NCBI GenBank assembly: GCA_018820925.1 | Contig: JAHJNJ010000017.1 | Span: 72,064-136,063, forward strand | Length of the DNA stretch: 64,000 nt | Direction: 5' to 3' | Source: Gammaproteobacteria bacterium | GTDB taxonomy: Bacteria; Pseudomonadota; Gammaproteobacteria; Burkholderiales; Gallionellaceae | In this document: in pieces, positions 41,109-50,673 of the stretch | How positions within the stretch are numbered: the first letter of the stretch is position 1 | Layout: every line of letters starts with the position of its first letter | Position numbers and translations under genes: made by a program | Notes under the pieces: generated by a model | What the model saw: only the letters and a program-made list of their open reading frames with translations | What the model was told of the DNA's origin: nothing | Databases searched by the model: none

Positions 41109-42311
41109 TTACCAGCCCGACTCGCGCTCCGGTGTGGCCGTGATTTTGTGGATGCTCAAATCTGCGCCGTTGAATTCTTCTTCCTGAGTGAGACGTATGC
41201 CGATCAGTTTCTTGATCGTGCCGTACACGACGAAGCCGCCGATCAGGGCAATGGCGATGCCCATCAGAGTGCCGATGAGTTGCGACATGAAAGTCACGCC
41301 ACCGACTCCGCCAAATGCTTTCAGGCCGAATATTCCTGCCGCGACACCGCCCCATGCGCCACACAGCCCATGCAACGGCCACACACCGAGCACGTCGTCG
41401 ATCTTCCAGCGGTTTTGCGTGAGGGTGAACATGACCACGAACAGGCCGCCGGCCACGCCGCCGGTGATCAATGCACCGATGGGGTGCATCAGGTCGGAAC
41501 CGGCACATACCGCCACCAGTCCGGCCAGCGGGCCGTTATGCACGAAGCCGGGGTCGTTCCTGCCCATCCACAGCGCGACCAATATGCCGCCGACCATGGC
41601 CATCAGGGAATTCACGGCGACCAGTCCGCTGATCTTGTCTATGGTCTGCGCCGACATCACGTTGAAGCCGAACCAACCCACGGTCAGCACCCATGCGCCG
41701 AGTGCCAGGAAAGGAATGCTGGACGGCGGATGCCCGGAGACTTGGCCTTCCTTGCCGTAACGCCCGCGCCTCGCACCGAGCATCAGCACGGCTGCCAGTC
41801 CGATCCAGCCGCCTACGGCATGCACCACCACGGAACCGGCGAAATCATGGAATGCCGCGCCGAAGCTGGCAGTCAGCCAGTCCTGCACGCCGAAGCGGTT
41901 GTTCCAGGCAATGCCTTCGAAAAAAGGATAGATGAAGCCGACCAGTATGAAAGTGGCTGCGAGCATGGGGTTGAAACGCGCGCGTTCGGCCACGCCGCCG
42001 GAAACGATGGCCGGGATGGCTGCGGCGAAGGTCAGCAGGAAGAAGAATTTGACCAGTTCATAACCATTCTTCTGCGCCAGTTCTTCCGCTCCGCCGAAGA
42101 AATTGGCACCATAAGCAAGGTAGTAGCCGATGAAGAAATACGCCAGCGTGGAGACGGCGAAATCCGTGAGAATTTTGACCAGTGCGTTGACCTGGTTCTT
42201 TTTGCGCACCGTACCCAGTTCCAGAAACGCAAACCCGGAGTGCATTGCCAGCACCATGATGGCGCCTAACAAGATGAATAATGCATCAGTACCGACCTTC
42301 AAGTTTTCCAT
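41109..42311 (-). CDS. amtB: Ammonium transporter (Amt family)
   Basis: This 400-residue membrane channel has eleven helices. Family motifs include DFAGSVVVHAVGGWIGLAAV, the pore-lining His in HAVGG, GWFGFNVMS, and VWPLHGLCGAWGG with the twin-His partner. It takes up ammonium/ammonia. No periplasmic signal peptide is obvious. ATG 42311 follows GGAGAG. Transcription is predicted to be nitrogen controlled: a sigma-54 promoter at 42347-42362 and two NtrC-type sites upstream. No glnK is adjacent. Confidence 0.95.
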   Translation of the reverse strand: MENLKVGTDALFILLGAIMVLAMHSGFAFLELGTVRKKNQVNALVKILTDFAVSTLAYFFIGYYLAYGANFFGGAEELAQKNGYELVKFFFLLTFAAAIPAIVSGGVAERARFNPMLAATFILVGFIYPFFEGIAWNNRFGVQDWLTASFGAAFHDFAGSVVVHAVGGWIGLAAVLMLGARRGRYGKEGQVSGHPPSSIPFLALGAWVLTVGWFGFNVMSAQTIDKISGLVAVNSLMAMVGGILVALWMGRNDPGFVHNGPLAGLVAVCAGSDLMHPIGALITGGVAGGLFVVMFTLTQNRWKIDDVLGVWPLHGLCGAWGGVAAGIFGLKAFGGVGGVTFMSQLIGTLMGIAIALIGGFVVYGTIKKLIGIRLTQEEEFNGADLSIHKITATPERESGW

Positions 42312-42346
42312 GTTCTCTCCAAAAAAGTGCAATCCTGCGAGACGCA

Positions 42347-42362
42347 TGCAAGCCTTGTGCCA
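42347..42362 (-). promoter_or_regulatory. Sigma-54 promoter of amtB
   Basis: On the minus strand TGGCAC-AAGGC-TTGCA matches the sigma-54 consensus TGGCAC-N5-TTGCA at every defined position. The ATG lies 36 bases downstream. Confidence 0.85.
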
Positions 42363-42426
42363 CAGATAGCGCCAGTTGTTTTATATGAACATTTTTAATT
42401 TGCGCAGTTTTTTAGAGAATAATTAT

Positions 42427-42441
42427 TCACCATCTTGGTGC
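42427..42441. promoter_or_regulatory. NtrC-type enhancer site, proximal
   Basis: CACCA-TCT-TGGTGC matches the palindromic NtrC consensus GCACCA-N3-TGGTGC except for the outermost left base. It is about 85 bp upstream of the -12 element of the amtB promoter. Confidence 0.7.
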
Positions 42442-42456
42442 CTTGAATATTATTGC

Positions 42457-42471
42457 GCACCACATTGATGC
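42457..42471. promoter_or_regulatory. NtrC-type enhancer site, distal
   Basis: GCACCA-CAT-TGATGC matches GCACCA-N3-TGGTGC with one change. Its centre is 30 bp (about three helical turns) from the proximal site, as for cooperative NtrC dimers. It abuts the NUDIX stop codon. Confidence 0.65.
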
Positions 42472-42472
42472 C

Positions 42473-43027
42473 TTACTTCGGTGCAGGCCATCCCTCATTC
42501 AGCATCTTTTCCAGCCAGAACAAACCGAGGATGGTTTTGCTGTCGTTGATCTTGCCTTGCCGTATCCACTCCAGGGCGTCCTTCAGGGAAAGTTCGAACA
42601 CTTCCAGGAATTCGCCGTCGTCCAGTTTGCTTCCCACATGCTTCAAGCCGCGCGCCAGAAAGTATTCCATGCGTTCGTCGGCATAGCCGATGCACGGCCA
42701 GGCCGTGGTGAGATGTATCCACTCGCTCGCCACATACCCGGTCTCTTCCAATAACTCGCGTTGTGCCGTGACGAGAATGTCCTCACCCTGATCTATCTTG
42801 CCTGCCGGCAGTTCGATGAATTCGCGATGCAACGGATAGCGGAATTGCCGCTCCATCACCAGATTGCCGTTGTCGAGCAGGGCCAGCATGGCGACCGCAC
42901 CGGGATGGGTGATGTATTCGCGCGTGCTGGTGCTGCCGTCCGGCAACAGCACATTGTCCTTGCACACCGTGATGAAGTTGCCGTCGTACATCACTTTGCC
43001 GTCTATTTTCTTCTCTGTCAGGTCCAT
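42473..43027 (-). CDS. NUDIX hydrolase, ADP-ribose pyrophosphatase-like
   Basis: This 184-residue protein has a perfect NUDIX box: GKIDQGEDILVTAQRELLEETGY. The extra features VMERQFRYPLHREFIELPAG upstream place it with NudF/ADP-ribose pyrophosphatases. ATG 43027 has GAGGAAG upstream. It follows nuoN after a hairpin and precedes amtB's enhancer, so it is probably transcribed by weak read-through or its own promoter. Confidence 0.9.
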   Translation of the reverse strand: MDLTEKKIDGKVMYDGNFITVCKDNVLLPDGSTSTREYITHPGAVAMLALLDNGNLVMERQFRYPLHREFIELPAGKIDQGEDILVTAQRELLEETGYVASEWIHLTTAWPCIGYADERMEYFLARGLKHVGSKLDDGEFLEVFELSLKDALEWIRQGKINDSKTILGLFWLEKMLNEGWPAPK

Positions 43028-43048
43028 ATTTCTTCCTCTACAAATGAA

Positions 43049-43070
43049 CACTCCCGCCGCAGCGGGAGTG
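43049..43070 (-). terminator. Terminator of the nuo operon
   Basis: CACTCCCGC/GCGGGAGTG is a nine-base perfect stem with a four-base loop, 23 bases past the nuoN stop. The following TTCATTTG tail is only moderately T-rich. Confidence 0.65.
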
Positions 43071-43092
43071 CCGGTTCAAAGCATCGCAGCGC

Positions 43093-44541
43093 CTAATGCA
43101 GTAAAGATTGCTGCACCGAAACGGCGCAAACCGACATTAGCGTACCCGGCAAAATCCCCAACGCCAGCACGGCCAAGCCGTTGATGGAAATGAGCAGGCT
43201 GCTGTCCGGTTGCAAGTTGATTTTTTCGTGGCTTTCCGGCGCGTCGAAGTACATCAATTTGACGATACGCAAATAATAGAAGGCGCCGACCAGCGAGAAC
43301 AACACCGCCATCACCACCAGCGTGATATGTCCCGTCTGCACCGCAGCATTCAGCACCGAGAACTTGGCATAAAAGCCCACCGTAGGCGGCACACCGGCCA
43401 TGGAGAACATCAGCAGCAACATCATGAAGGCCAGCCACGGGCTGCGCTGGTTGAGGCCCTTGAAGTCGTTGAGATTGTCGGCTTCAAAACCTTCACGCGA
43501 CAACAGCATGATCATGCCGAAACCGCCCAGGCTCATCAGCACATAGACCACGGCATAGAACATGGAAGAGCCGTAGCCTTCGATGGTCCCGCTCAGGATA
43601 CCGACCAGCATGAAACCCATATGCGCGATGGTCGAATAGGCCAGCATGCGTTTGAGGTTGGTTTGCGCAATCGCGGTGATATTTCCCACTGCCATGGACA
43701 AGACGGCAAGGATCGTCAGCATGCCGGACCAGTGAATCATCAGCGGCTGCAATGCTTCCACCAGGATGCGCATGACGAAGGCGAAAGCAGCCAGCTTGGG
43801 CGCGGAGCCGATGAACATGGTCATCGCGGTGGGCGCGCCGTGATACACGTCCGGCACCCACATATGGAAGGGTACTGCCCCCAGCTTGAACGCCAGTCCG
43901 GCCACGATGAAGGCCAGCCCGAATACCAGCAGTTCCTTGTTCGGCGCGCCGTGCAGGATGACCTGGGCGATGTGGTTCACGTCCAGCGAACCCGTCGCGC
44001 CGTACAGCATGGACATGCCATAGAGCAGGAAGCCGGAAGCCATCGCACCGAGGATGAAATATTTCATCGCCGCTTCGGTGGACGTGGCCGAATCGCGCTG
44101 CAGTGCGACCATGGCGTACAGACTCAAGGCCAGCAGTTCCAGACCGAGATACAGACTCAGGAAGTTGCAGGCGGAGATCATCACCATCATGCCCAGTGTG
44201 GCGAACAGCACCAGCCCCAGGAACTCGCCGGTGAACAGGCCGCGCGCCAGCAGGTAGCTGCGCGAATACACCAGCATCATGGACACGGACAGGTAGGTCA
44301 ACAGCTTGAGCACGTCCGACATCAGGTCGTCCACAAACATGTGGTTGAACAGATGGGCGATGCCGTTCTGATGTGTCGCCACCGTAATCAGCGAGCATCC
44401 CAGCAGCGTGAGTTGCACCATCAGGTAAGTCAGCGTTTTGGTGTAACTGACGATGAACAGATCCACGATCAGGATCACGCTCAACATCACCAGCAGGAAT
44501 ATCTCTGCGTAAGCCGGGGACAGGGAGGAGAGAAGAGTCAT
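43093..44541 (-). CDS. nuoN: NADH-quinone oxidoreductase subunit N
   Basis: This 482-residue, antiporter-like subunit with about fourteen helices is part of the proton-pumping arm of complex I. Conserved charged residues occur in [15 protein letters not shown], the Lys in [15 protein letters not shown] and the [15 protein letters not shown] block. It is the last gene of nuoA-N; the preceding nuoM stop is seven bases upstream. The terminator at 43049 ends the operon. Confidence 0.96.
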   Translation of the reverse strand: MTLLSSLSPAYAEIFLLVMLSVILIVDLFIVSYTKTLTYLMVQLTLLGCSLITVATHQNGIAHLFNHMFVDDLMSDVLKLLTYLSVSMMLVYSRSYLLARGLFTGEFLGLVLFATLGMMVMISACNFLSLYLGLELLALSLYAMVALQRDSATSTEAAMKYFILGAMASGFLLYGMSMLYGATGSLDVNHIAQVILHGAPNKELLVFGLAFIVAGLAFKLGAVPFHMWVPDVYHGAPTAMTMFIGSAPKLAAFAFVMRILVEALQPLMIHWSGMLTILAVLSMAVGNITAIAQTNLKRMLAYSTIAHMGFMLVGILSGTIEGYGSSMFYAVVYVLMSLGGFGMIMLLSREGFEADNLNDFKGLNQRSPWLAFMMLLLMFSMAGVPPTVGFYAKFSVLNAAVQTGHITLVVMAVLFSLVGAFYYLRIVKLMYFDAPESHEKINLQPDSSLLISINGLAVLALGILPGTLMSVCAVSVQQSLLH

Positions 44542-44548
44542 ATTTTCC

Positions 44549-46042
44549 TCAATTCAAAACTTTGGGAGTAGCCAGATGCACCAGCAGATCGTTCACCGAA
44601 GTGTGCATGATGTCGGCAAACGGCAACGGGTACAGCCCCATGACCAGCACCGAGACCGCCAGAACGACGAAGACGAGTATTTCGCGCGCGCCAATATCGT
44701 GCAGATGGGCGACGTGATCGTTGGCGACCGCACCGAAGATCACGCGCTTGTACATCCACAGCGTATAGGCCGCACCGAAGATCAGCGTGCTGGCGGCCGC
44801 AAAGGCGTACCAGAAATTGGCTTTCACCGCGCCCATGATCACCATGAACTCGCCCACGAAACCGCTGGTGCCGGGCAAACCGCTGTTGGCCATGGCGAAC
44901 AGCATGAAGAAGGCGGCAAACACCGGCATCTTGTTGGCCACGCCGCCGTAATCGACGATCTGGCGCGAGTGCACCCGGTCATACAGCACGCCGATACACA
45001 GGAACAATGCCCCGGCCACAAAGCCGTGCGAGATCATCTGCAGCAACGCGCCTTCCATGCCGTAGGCATTGAAGATGAAGAACCCAAGTGTCACAAAGCC
45101 CATGTGCGAAATGGACGAATAGGCAACCAGTTTTTTCATGTCTGCCTGCGTCAGCGCCACCAGGCCGATATACACCACGGCGATCAGCGACAGCGCGATC
45201 ATCATGGGCGCCAGATAGTGGCTGGCATCCGGCAGGATGGGCATGGAAAAACGGATGAAGCCGTAGGCACCGACCTTCAGCATGATCGCCGCCAGCACCA
45301 CCGAACCGCCGGTGGGCGCCTCGACGTGTGCATCCGGTAACCAGGTATGTACCGGGAACATGGGCACTTTCACCGAGAATGCCATGAAGAAAGCGAAGAA
45401 CAGCATCACCTGTATGCTCAGCGACGGCAAGGCAGTGTGATGGAAGTCGATAATACTGAAACTGCCGCCCGACTGCTGGTACAGATAGAGCAAGGCCACC
45501 AGCATCAACAGCGAACCGAGCAGGGTGTAGAGGAAGAACTTGACCGCCGCATACACGCGGTTGGGGCCGCCCCACACGCCGATGATGATAAACATCGGGA
45601 TCAGCATCGCTTCCCAGAACACATAGAACAGCATCGCATCCAGCGCGGCAAACACGCCGTTGACCAGGCCGGACATGATCAGGAACGCCGCCATGTATTG
45701 CGCCACGCGCTTCTCGATCACCTTCCAACCGGCGATCACCACCAGCGGGGTAAAGAAGCTGTTGAGCAGGATGAACAGCACCGAAATACCATCCACGCCG
45801 AGATGGTAGTGAATATTGAAACGAACGATCCAGTCTCTATACACCACAAACTGCATGGCGCTGGTCATGCGGTCGAACCCGGTAACCAGCGGGATCGTGA
45901 CCAGGAAGCCCAGGATCGCGCCGACCAGTGCGATGGTGCGCGCCAATTTCGCATTGCGGTCGTTGCCGGTCGCCAGCACCAGCAGACCGAAAACAATCGG
46001 CAGCCAGATCACGACGCTTAACAGGTGGTATCCGAAAATCAT
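44549..46042 (-). CDS. nuoM: NADH-quinone oxidoreductase subunit M
   Basis: This 497-residue antiporter-like subunit has the proton-path markers [20 protein letters not shown] with the key Glu, [20 protein letters not shown] with the Lys, and [15 protein letters not shown]. It pumps protons in the membrane arm. Thirty-one bases separate it from nuoL. Confidence 0.97.
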   Translation of the reverse strand: MIFGYHLLSVVIWLPIVFGLLVLATGNDRNAKLARTIALVGAILGFLVTIPLVTGFDRMTSAMQFVVYRDWIVRFNIHYHLGVDGISVLFILLNSFFTPLVVIAGWKVIEKRVAQYMAAFLIMSGLVNGVFAALDAMLFYVFWEAMLIPMFIIIGVWGGPNRVYAAVKFFLYTLLGSLLMLVALLYLYQQSGGSFSIIDFHHTALPSLSIQVMLFFAFFMAFSVKVPMFPVHTWLPDAHVEAPTGGSVVLAAIMLKVGAYGFIRFSMPILPDASHYLAPMMIALSLIAVVYIGLVALTQADMKKLVAYSSISHMGFVTLGFFIFNAYGMEGALLQMISHGFVAGALFLCIGVLYDRVHSRQIVDYGGVANKMPVFAAFFMLFAMANSGLPGTSGFVGEFMVIMGAVKANFWYAFAAASTLIFGAAYTLWMYKRVIFGAVANDHVAHLHDIGAREILVFVVLAVSVLVMGLYPLPFADIMHTSVNDLLVHLATPKVLN

Positions 46043-46073
46043 GCTTATTCCTTCAGCTCTTCTCTAGTACTGC

Positions 46074-48098
46074 TTATTCGAACCATGTGCGCACGGTCAA
46101 CAGTGCGGACACGCCGATGATCATCCAAAACGCGTAGTGGTAAAGGTAGCCTGTCTGCATGCCGCGCAACACGCCGGAAAACATGCCGACCAGTTTGGCC
46201 GAGCCGTTCACGAAGAGGCCATCGATCAGCTTCACGTCGCCAAACTTCCACAGGAAGCGGCTGGCACCGCGCGCGCCGCCTGCAAAGAACCAGTCGTTGA
46301 AGCGGTCGAAGTAGTACTTCTGGTCGAGCAGCGTATAGATGGCGGAGAATTTCTGCTTGATGGCTTCCGGAATATCCGGGCGCTTCATGTAGAAGAACCA
46401 CGCACTGCCCGCCCCCGCCAGCGCCAGCCAGAACGGCAGCGTGATCAGCGCATGCAGCGCCATCATGAACGAACCGTGAAACTCCTCCTTCATCTCTGCC
46501 AAGGCATGATGGGCGTGGCTGATATAGACGGAATCAAGGAAGAAGTCGCCGAACAACATCGGCTCGACCGTAATGAAGCCAATCAACACCGACGGGATCG
46601 CCAGCATGATCAGCGGCAGTGTCACCACCCATGGAGTTTCGTGCGGTTTCTGTCCCGGTGCCAGGCCGTGATGGTGGTCGGTGGAGACTTCCTCGTCGTC
46701 GTGGTCGCCGTCATGGTCGTGGTGGTCCTTGCCGAAACGTTCTTCGCCGTGGAACACCAGGAAATACATGCGGAAGGAATAGAAGGCGGTGACAAAGACC
46801 CCCGCCACTACGCAGAAGTAGGCAAAACCCGAACCCGCCAGTTCCGACAGGCCGACTGCCTCGATGATGCTGTCCTTGGAATAGAAACCGGAGAAGAATG
46901 GCGTACCGATCAATGCCAGCGAGCCGATCAGCGAAGTGATCCAGGTGATCGGCATGTATTTGCGCAAGCCGCCCATGTTGCGGATGTCCTGGTCGTGGTG
47001 CATGGCGATGATCACGGAACCGGCGGCAAGGAACAGCAGCGCCTTGAAGAAGGCGTGCGTCATGAGGTGGAACACCGCCACCGAGTAGGCCGAGGCACCC
47101 AGCGCCACGGTCATGTAACCGAGTTGCGACAAGGTGGAATACGCCACCACGCGCTTGATGTCGTTCTGGATCACGCCGAGGAAGCCCATGAACAACGCGG
47201 TGATCGCGCCGATGATCATCACGAAGGACAGTGCGGTGTCGGACAGTTCGAATAGCGGCGACATGCGCGCCACCATGAAAATACCGGCGGTCACCATGGT
47301 CGCGGCGTGGATCAGCGCGGAGATCGGTGTCGGACCTTCCATCGAATCGGGCAGCCAGACATGCAGCGGAAACTGGGCAGATTTGCCCATGGCGCCGATG
47401 AACAACAGGATGCAGATCGCCGTCAGCAGCCCGACCGACATGCCGGGAATGGGGGCCATGTCGTCGACATAACGGTGGGCGTTGGCGAATACGGAGGCGT
47501 AATCCAGCGTGCCGAACACCATCAGCACCAGACCGATACCCAGCAGAAAGCCGAAGTCGCCCACGCGGTTGACCAGGAACGCTTTCAGGTTGGCATAGAT
47601 CGCCGTGGGGCGTGTATACCAGAAACCGATCAGCAGATAGGACACCAGGCCCACCGCTTCCCAGCCGAAGAACAGCTGCATGAAGTTGTTGGCCATCACC
47701 AGCATCAACATGGAGAAGGTGAACAGCGAGATATAGCTGAAGAAACGCTGGTAGCCGGGATCTTCCTGCATGTAGCCGATGGTATAGATGTGCACCATGA
47801 GCGAGACGAAGGTCACCACCAGCATCATCATCACGGTCAGGCGGTCGATGAGGAAGCCGATCTCGAAACTGGTTTCGCCGGAGGACATCCATTTGTAAAC
47901 CGTGCCGTTGAACAGGTGCCCGGCCATCACATCCTGATAGATCGCCAGCGAAGCAAAAAAGGAAACAGCCACCAGCGCAATGGTAATGCGGTGCGACCAC
48001 GCACGCCCCAATACCTTGCCGAAAAGCCCGGCGATGACCGCCCCGGCCAGCGGAGCCAGGGGAACCAGCAAATATAGACTCTGCATTTCCATGCGCAT
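46074..48098 (-). CDS. nuoL: NADH-quinone oxidoreductase subunit L
   Basis: This largest antiporter-like subunit (674 residues) has the distal helix HL extension at its C-terminus. Core motifs are LFFGWEAVGLVSYLLIGFW, GAMGKSAQFPLHVWLPDSME and VAYSTLSQLGYMTVALG. A His/Asp-rich cytoplasmic loop (DHHDHDGDHDDEE) is an unusual local insertion that might bind metal. ATG 48098 overlaps the nuoK stop as ATGA, so TTG 48101 is rejected. Confidence 0.96.
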   Translation of the reverse strand: MRMEMQSLYLLVPLAPLAGAVIAGLFGKVLGRAWSHRITIALVAVSFFASLAIYQDVMAGHLFNGTVYKWMSSGETSFEIGFLIDRLTVMMMLVVTFVSLMVHIYTIGYMQEDPGYQRFFSYISLFTFSMLMLVMANNFMQLFFGWEAVGLVSYLLIGFWYTRPTAIYANLKAFLVNRVGDFGFLLGIGLVLMVFGTLDYASVFANAHRYVDDMAPIPGMSVGLLTAICILLFIGAMGKSAQFPLHVWLPDSMEGPTPISALIHAATMVTAGIFMVARMSPLFELSDTALSFVMIIGAITALFMGFLGVIQNDIKRVVAYSTLSQLGYMTVALGASAYSVAVFHLMTHAFFKALLFLAAGSVIIAMHHDQDIRNMGGLRKYMPITWITSLIGSLALIGTPFFSGFYSKDSIIEAVGLSELAGSGFAYFCVVAGVFVTAFYSFRMYFLVFHGEERFGKDHHDHDGDHDDEEVSTDHHHGLAPGQKPHETPWVVTLPLIMLAIPSVLIGFITVEPMLFGDFFLDSVYISHAHHALAEMKEEFHGSFMMALHALITLPFWLALAGAGSAWFFYMKRPDIPEAIKQKFSAIYTLLDQKYYFDRFNDWFFAGGARGASRFLWKFGDVKLIDGLFVNGSAKLVGMFSGVLRGMQTGYLYHYAFWMIIGVSALLTVRTWFE

Positions 48099-48409
48099 CA
48101 ACCTTTCAAATTACCGAGATCATCCACGTTGATGGTGCTCAGGTTACGGAACAGCACCACCAGGATCGCCAGGCCGATCGCCGCTTCAGCGGCCGCCACG
48201 GTAAGGATAAAAAACACGAAGACCTGTCCGGCAGTGTCGTTCAGGTAATGCGAGAACGCGATAAAGTTGGTATTCACCGCCAGCAGCATCAGTTCGATCG
48301 CCATCAACAGCACGATGAGATTCTTGCGGTTGAGGAAAATGCCAACCACACTGATGGCGAACAACACCGCACTCAGCACCAGGTAATGCGATAGCCCGAA
48401 ATTCAACAT
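48098..48409 (-). CDS. nuoK: NADH-quinone oxidoreductase subunit K
   Basis: This 103-residue three-helix subunit has the conserved Glu pair ([20 protein letters not shown] and [13 protein letters not shown]) that belongs to the proton channel. Stop and nuoL start overlap. Confidence 0.97.
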   Translation of the reverse strand: MLNFGLSHYLVLSAVLFAISVVGIFLNRKNLIVLLMAIELMLLAVNTNFIAFSHYLNDTAGQVFVFFILTVAAAEAAIGLAILVVLFRNLSTINVDDLGNLKG

Positions 48410-48424
48410 ATTCTCCCCTTTGCC

Positions 48425-49066
48425 TTAATCTGCGGCATGGTCATCGGATGCGACGACGTCCTGTGCGGCAGCCGATTTGCTCGCGGACGGCACCGACACG
48501 ATGCGCAGGCGATCCTGCTTGGTAACCCTGATTTGCTTGCCGATGTTCTGCCGCTTGGCATCGCGACGCTTGCGCAAGGTCAGCGCAATCGCGGCCACCA
48601 TCGCCAGCAGCAACAGCACAGCCGCCAGTTCGAAGGGATACACATAATCGGTATAGATCAGGCGGCCCAATTCCTTGGTATTGCTGTAATCGGCGGCGTG
48701 CTGGACGGCAGTCATACCGGCCGAGGTTTCCCTGGCGCCCAGCACCCATACCATTTGCACACCGATCAATCCGGCCAGCAACAGCCCGACCGGCAACCAG
48801 CGCAGAAAGCCGATGCGCATCTGTTCGATATTGATGTCCAGCATCATCACCACAAACAGGAACAGCACCATCACCGCGCCGACATACACCAGCACCAGCG
48901 CGATGGCGAGGAACTCGGCTTCCAGCAGCATCCAGATGCCCGCGCAACTGACGAAAGCCAGTACCAGAAACAACACCGAATGCAGGGGGTTGCGGGCGGT
49001 AATCACGCGCAGCGCCGCATACACGGTCACGGCGGCAAACAGGTAGAACAAGGTTTCGATGTTCAT
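48425..49066 (-). CDS. nuoJ: NADH-quinone oxidoreductase subunit J
   Basis: This 213-residue subunit has five helices, with ALVLVYVGAVMVLFLFVVMM in the conserved third helix that deforms during coupling. A basic, low-complexity tail of about 45 residues after the last helix (LRKRRDAKRQNIGKQIRVTK) is longer than in many relatives. It starts 14 bases after nuoI. Confidence 0.95.
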   Translation of the reverse strand: MNIETLFYLFAAVTVYAALRVITARNPLHSVLFLVLAFVSCAGIWMLLEAEFLAIALVLVYVGAVMVLFLFVVMMLDINIEQMRIGFLRWLPVGLLLAGLIGVQMVWVLGARETSAGMTAVQHAADYSNTKELGRLIYTDYVYPFELAAVLLLLAMVAAIALTLRKRRDAKRQNIGKQIRVTKQDRLRIVSVPSASKSAAAQDVVASDDHAAD

Positions 49067-49080
49067 GTGGTGTCCTCTTC

Positions 49081-49569
49081 TTACCGATACTTGGCATCGG
49101 CGGCGCGATCTTTGGCGATCTGCGCTTCATGCTTGTCGCCCATCGCCAGCAGCATGGGCTTGGTGTAATACAGGTCGCCGCGATTCTCGCCGTGGTATTC
49201 GTACACGCGTGTTTCGACGATGGCATCCACCGGGCAGGATTCCTCGCAGAAACCGCAGAAAATGCATTTGGTCAGGTCGATGTCGTATTGCGTGGTGCGG
49301 CGTGTACCGTCCTCGCGTTCCGCCACTTCGATCTTGATCGCCAGGGCCGGACATACTGCCTCGCACAGTTTGCAGGCGATGCAGCGTTCCTCGCCGTTGG
49401 GATAACGGCGTTGCGCATGCAGGCCGCGGAAACGGAAGCTTTGCGGTGTCTTTTCCTCCGGATACTGGACAGTGATATGGCGGGCAAAGAAATAGCGCCC
49501 GGTCACCGTCATGCCCTTGAGCAATTCGAGCAGCAGGAAACTCTTGAAGAAATGGATGAGGTTTTTCAT
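49081..49569 (-). CDS. nuoI: NADH-quinone oxidoreductase subunit I (8Fe ferredoxin)
   Basis: This 162-residue protein has two 4Fe-4S motifs, [12 protein letters not shown] and [12 protein letters not shown], which are clusters N6a and N6b on the path to N2. ATG 49569 gives the usual N-terminal amphipathic helix ([20 protein letters not shown]). It lies 18 bases after nuoH. Confidence 0.97.
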   Translation of the reverse strand: MKNLIHFFKSFLLLELLKGMTVTGRYFFARHITVQYPEEKTPQSFRFRGLHAQRRYPNGEERCIACKLCEAVCPALAIKIEVAEREDGTRRTTQYDIDLTKCIFCGFCEESCPVDAIVETRVYEYHGENRGDLYYTKPMLLAMGDKHEAQIAKDRAADAKYR

Positions 49570-49587
49570 ATTTTTATCCTCGGGCAA

Positions 49588-50673
49588 TTACCAAAGCCAC
49601 CAGGGCGTTTGCATCCACGCGGCCACCACGACCACCCACACCAGCGTCAGCGGGATGAACACTTTCCAGCCCAGACGCATCAACTGGTCGTAGCGGTAGC
49701 GCGGGAAAGTCGCGCGGAACCACAGGAAGATGAACAGCATGACGGATATCTTGCCGAGCATCCAGAACAGGCCGGGAATCCTGTTGAACGGCGCGATATC
49801 CAGCGGCGGCAACCAGCCGCCCAGGAACATGAGGACGGTCAGGGCCGCGATCAGGATCATGTTGGCGTATTCGGCCAGGAAGAACAGCGCGAAACCCATG
49901 CCGGAATATTCCACATGGAAGCCCGCCACGATCTCGGATTCGCCTTCGGCCAGGTCGAACGGCGAACGGTTGGTCTCGGCCACGCCGGCGATGAAATACA
50001 CCACGAACATGGGGAGCAGGGGGATGAAGTACCAGCCGAGCAGACCATAGCCGTTGTCCTGGCCGCGCACGATTTCGCCCAGATTCATGCTCTGCGCAAC
50101 CAGCAACACGCACACCAGCGCGAAACCCATGGCCAGTTCGTACGACACGATCTGCGCTGCGGAACGCAGGGAACCGAGAAAGGCGTACTTGGAGTTGGAC
50201 GACCAACCCGCGATGATGATGCCGTACACACCGAGCGAGGTCATCGCCAGCAGAAATAACAATCCCGCATTCACGTTCGCCAGAACCAGTCCGTCATCGA
50301 AAGGAATGACAGCCCATGCCGCAAGTGCCGGGGCCAGCGACAACGCCGGCGCAGCGATAAACAGGAATTTGTTGGCGCCGGTCGGCGCGATGATTTCCTT
50401 GAACAGCAGCTTGACGCCGTCCGCGATCGGCTGCATCAGTCCCCACCAGCCCACACGGTTGGGACCCGGGCGCACCTGCATGAAGCCCAGCACCTTGCGC
50501 TCGGCCAAAGTCAGGTAGGCCACACCGAGCATCAGCGGCACGATAATGGCAACGATCTTCACCACGACCCAGATGACCGGCCACACCGGTCCGATGTAAC
50601 CCCAGACCCAATCCCAGAGACCGAACAGATTCCAGAACCATTGAAAGAATTGCAGGATCTGAGCTTCCATCAT
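49588..50673 (-). CDS. nuoH: NADH-quinone oxidoreductase subunit H
   Basis: This 361-residue, eight-helix subunit forms the quinone-binding chamber with NuoB and NuoD. Conserved loops are [40 protein letters not shown] and [18 protein letters not shown]. Its ATG overlaps the nuoG stop by four bases. Confidence 0.97.
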   Translation of the reverse strand: MMEAQILQFFQWFWNLFGLWDWVWGYIGPVWPVIWVVVKIVAIIVPLMLGVAYLTLAERKVLGFMQVRPGPNRVGWWGLMQPIADGVKLLFKEIIAPTGANKFLFIAAPALSLAPALAAWAVIPFDDGLVLANVNAGLLFLLAMTSLGVYGIIIAGWSSNSKYAFLGSLRSAAQIVSYELAMGFALVCVLLVAQSMNLGEIVRGQDNGYGLLGWYFIPLLPMFVVYFIAGVAETNRSPFDLAEGESEIVAGFHVEYSGMGFALFFLAEYANMILIAALTVLMFLGGWLPPLDIAPFNRIPGLFWMLGKISVMLFIFLWFRATFPRYRYDQLMRLGWKVFIPLTLVWVVVVAAWMQTPWWLW

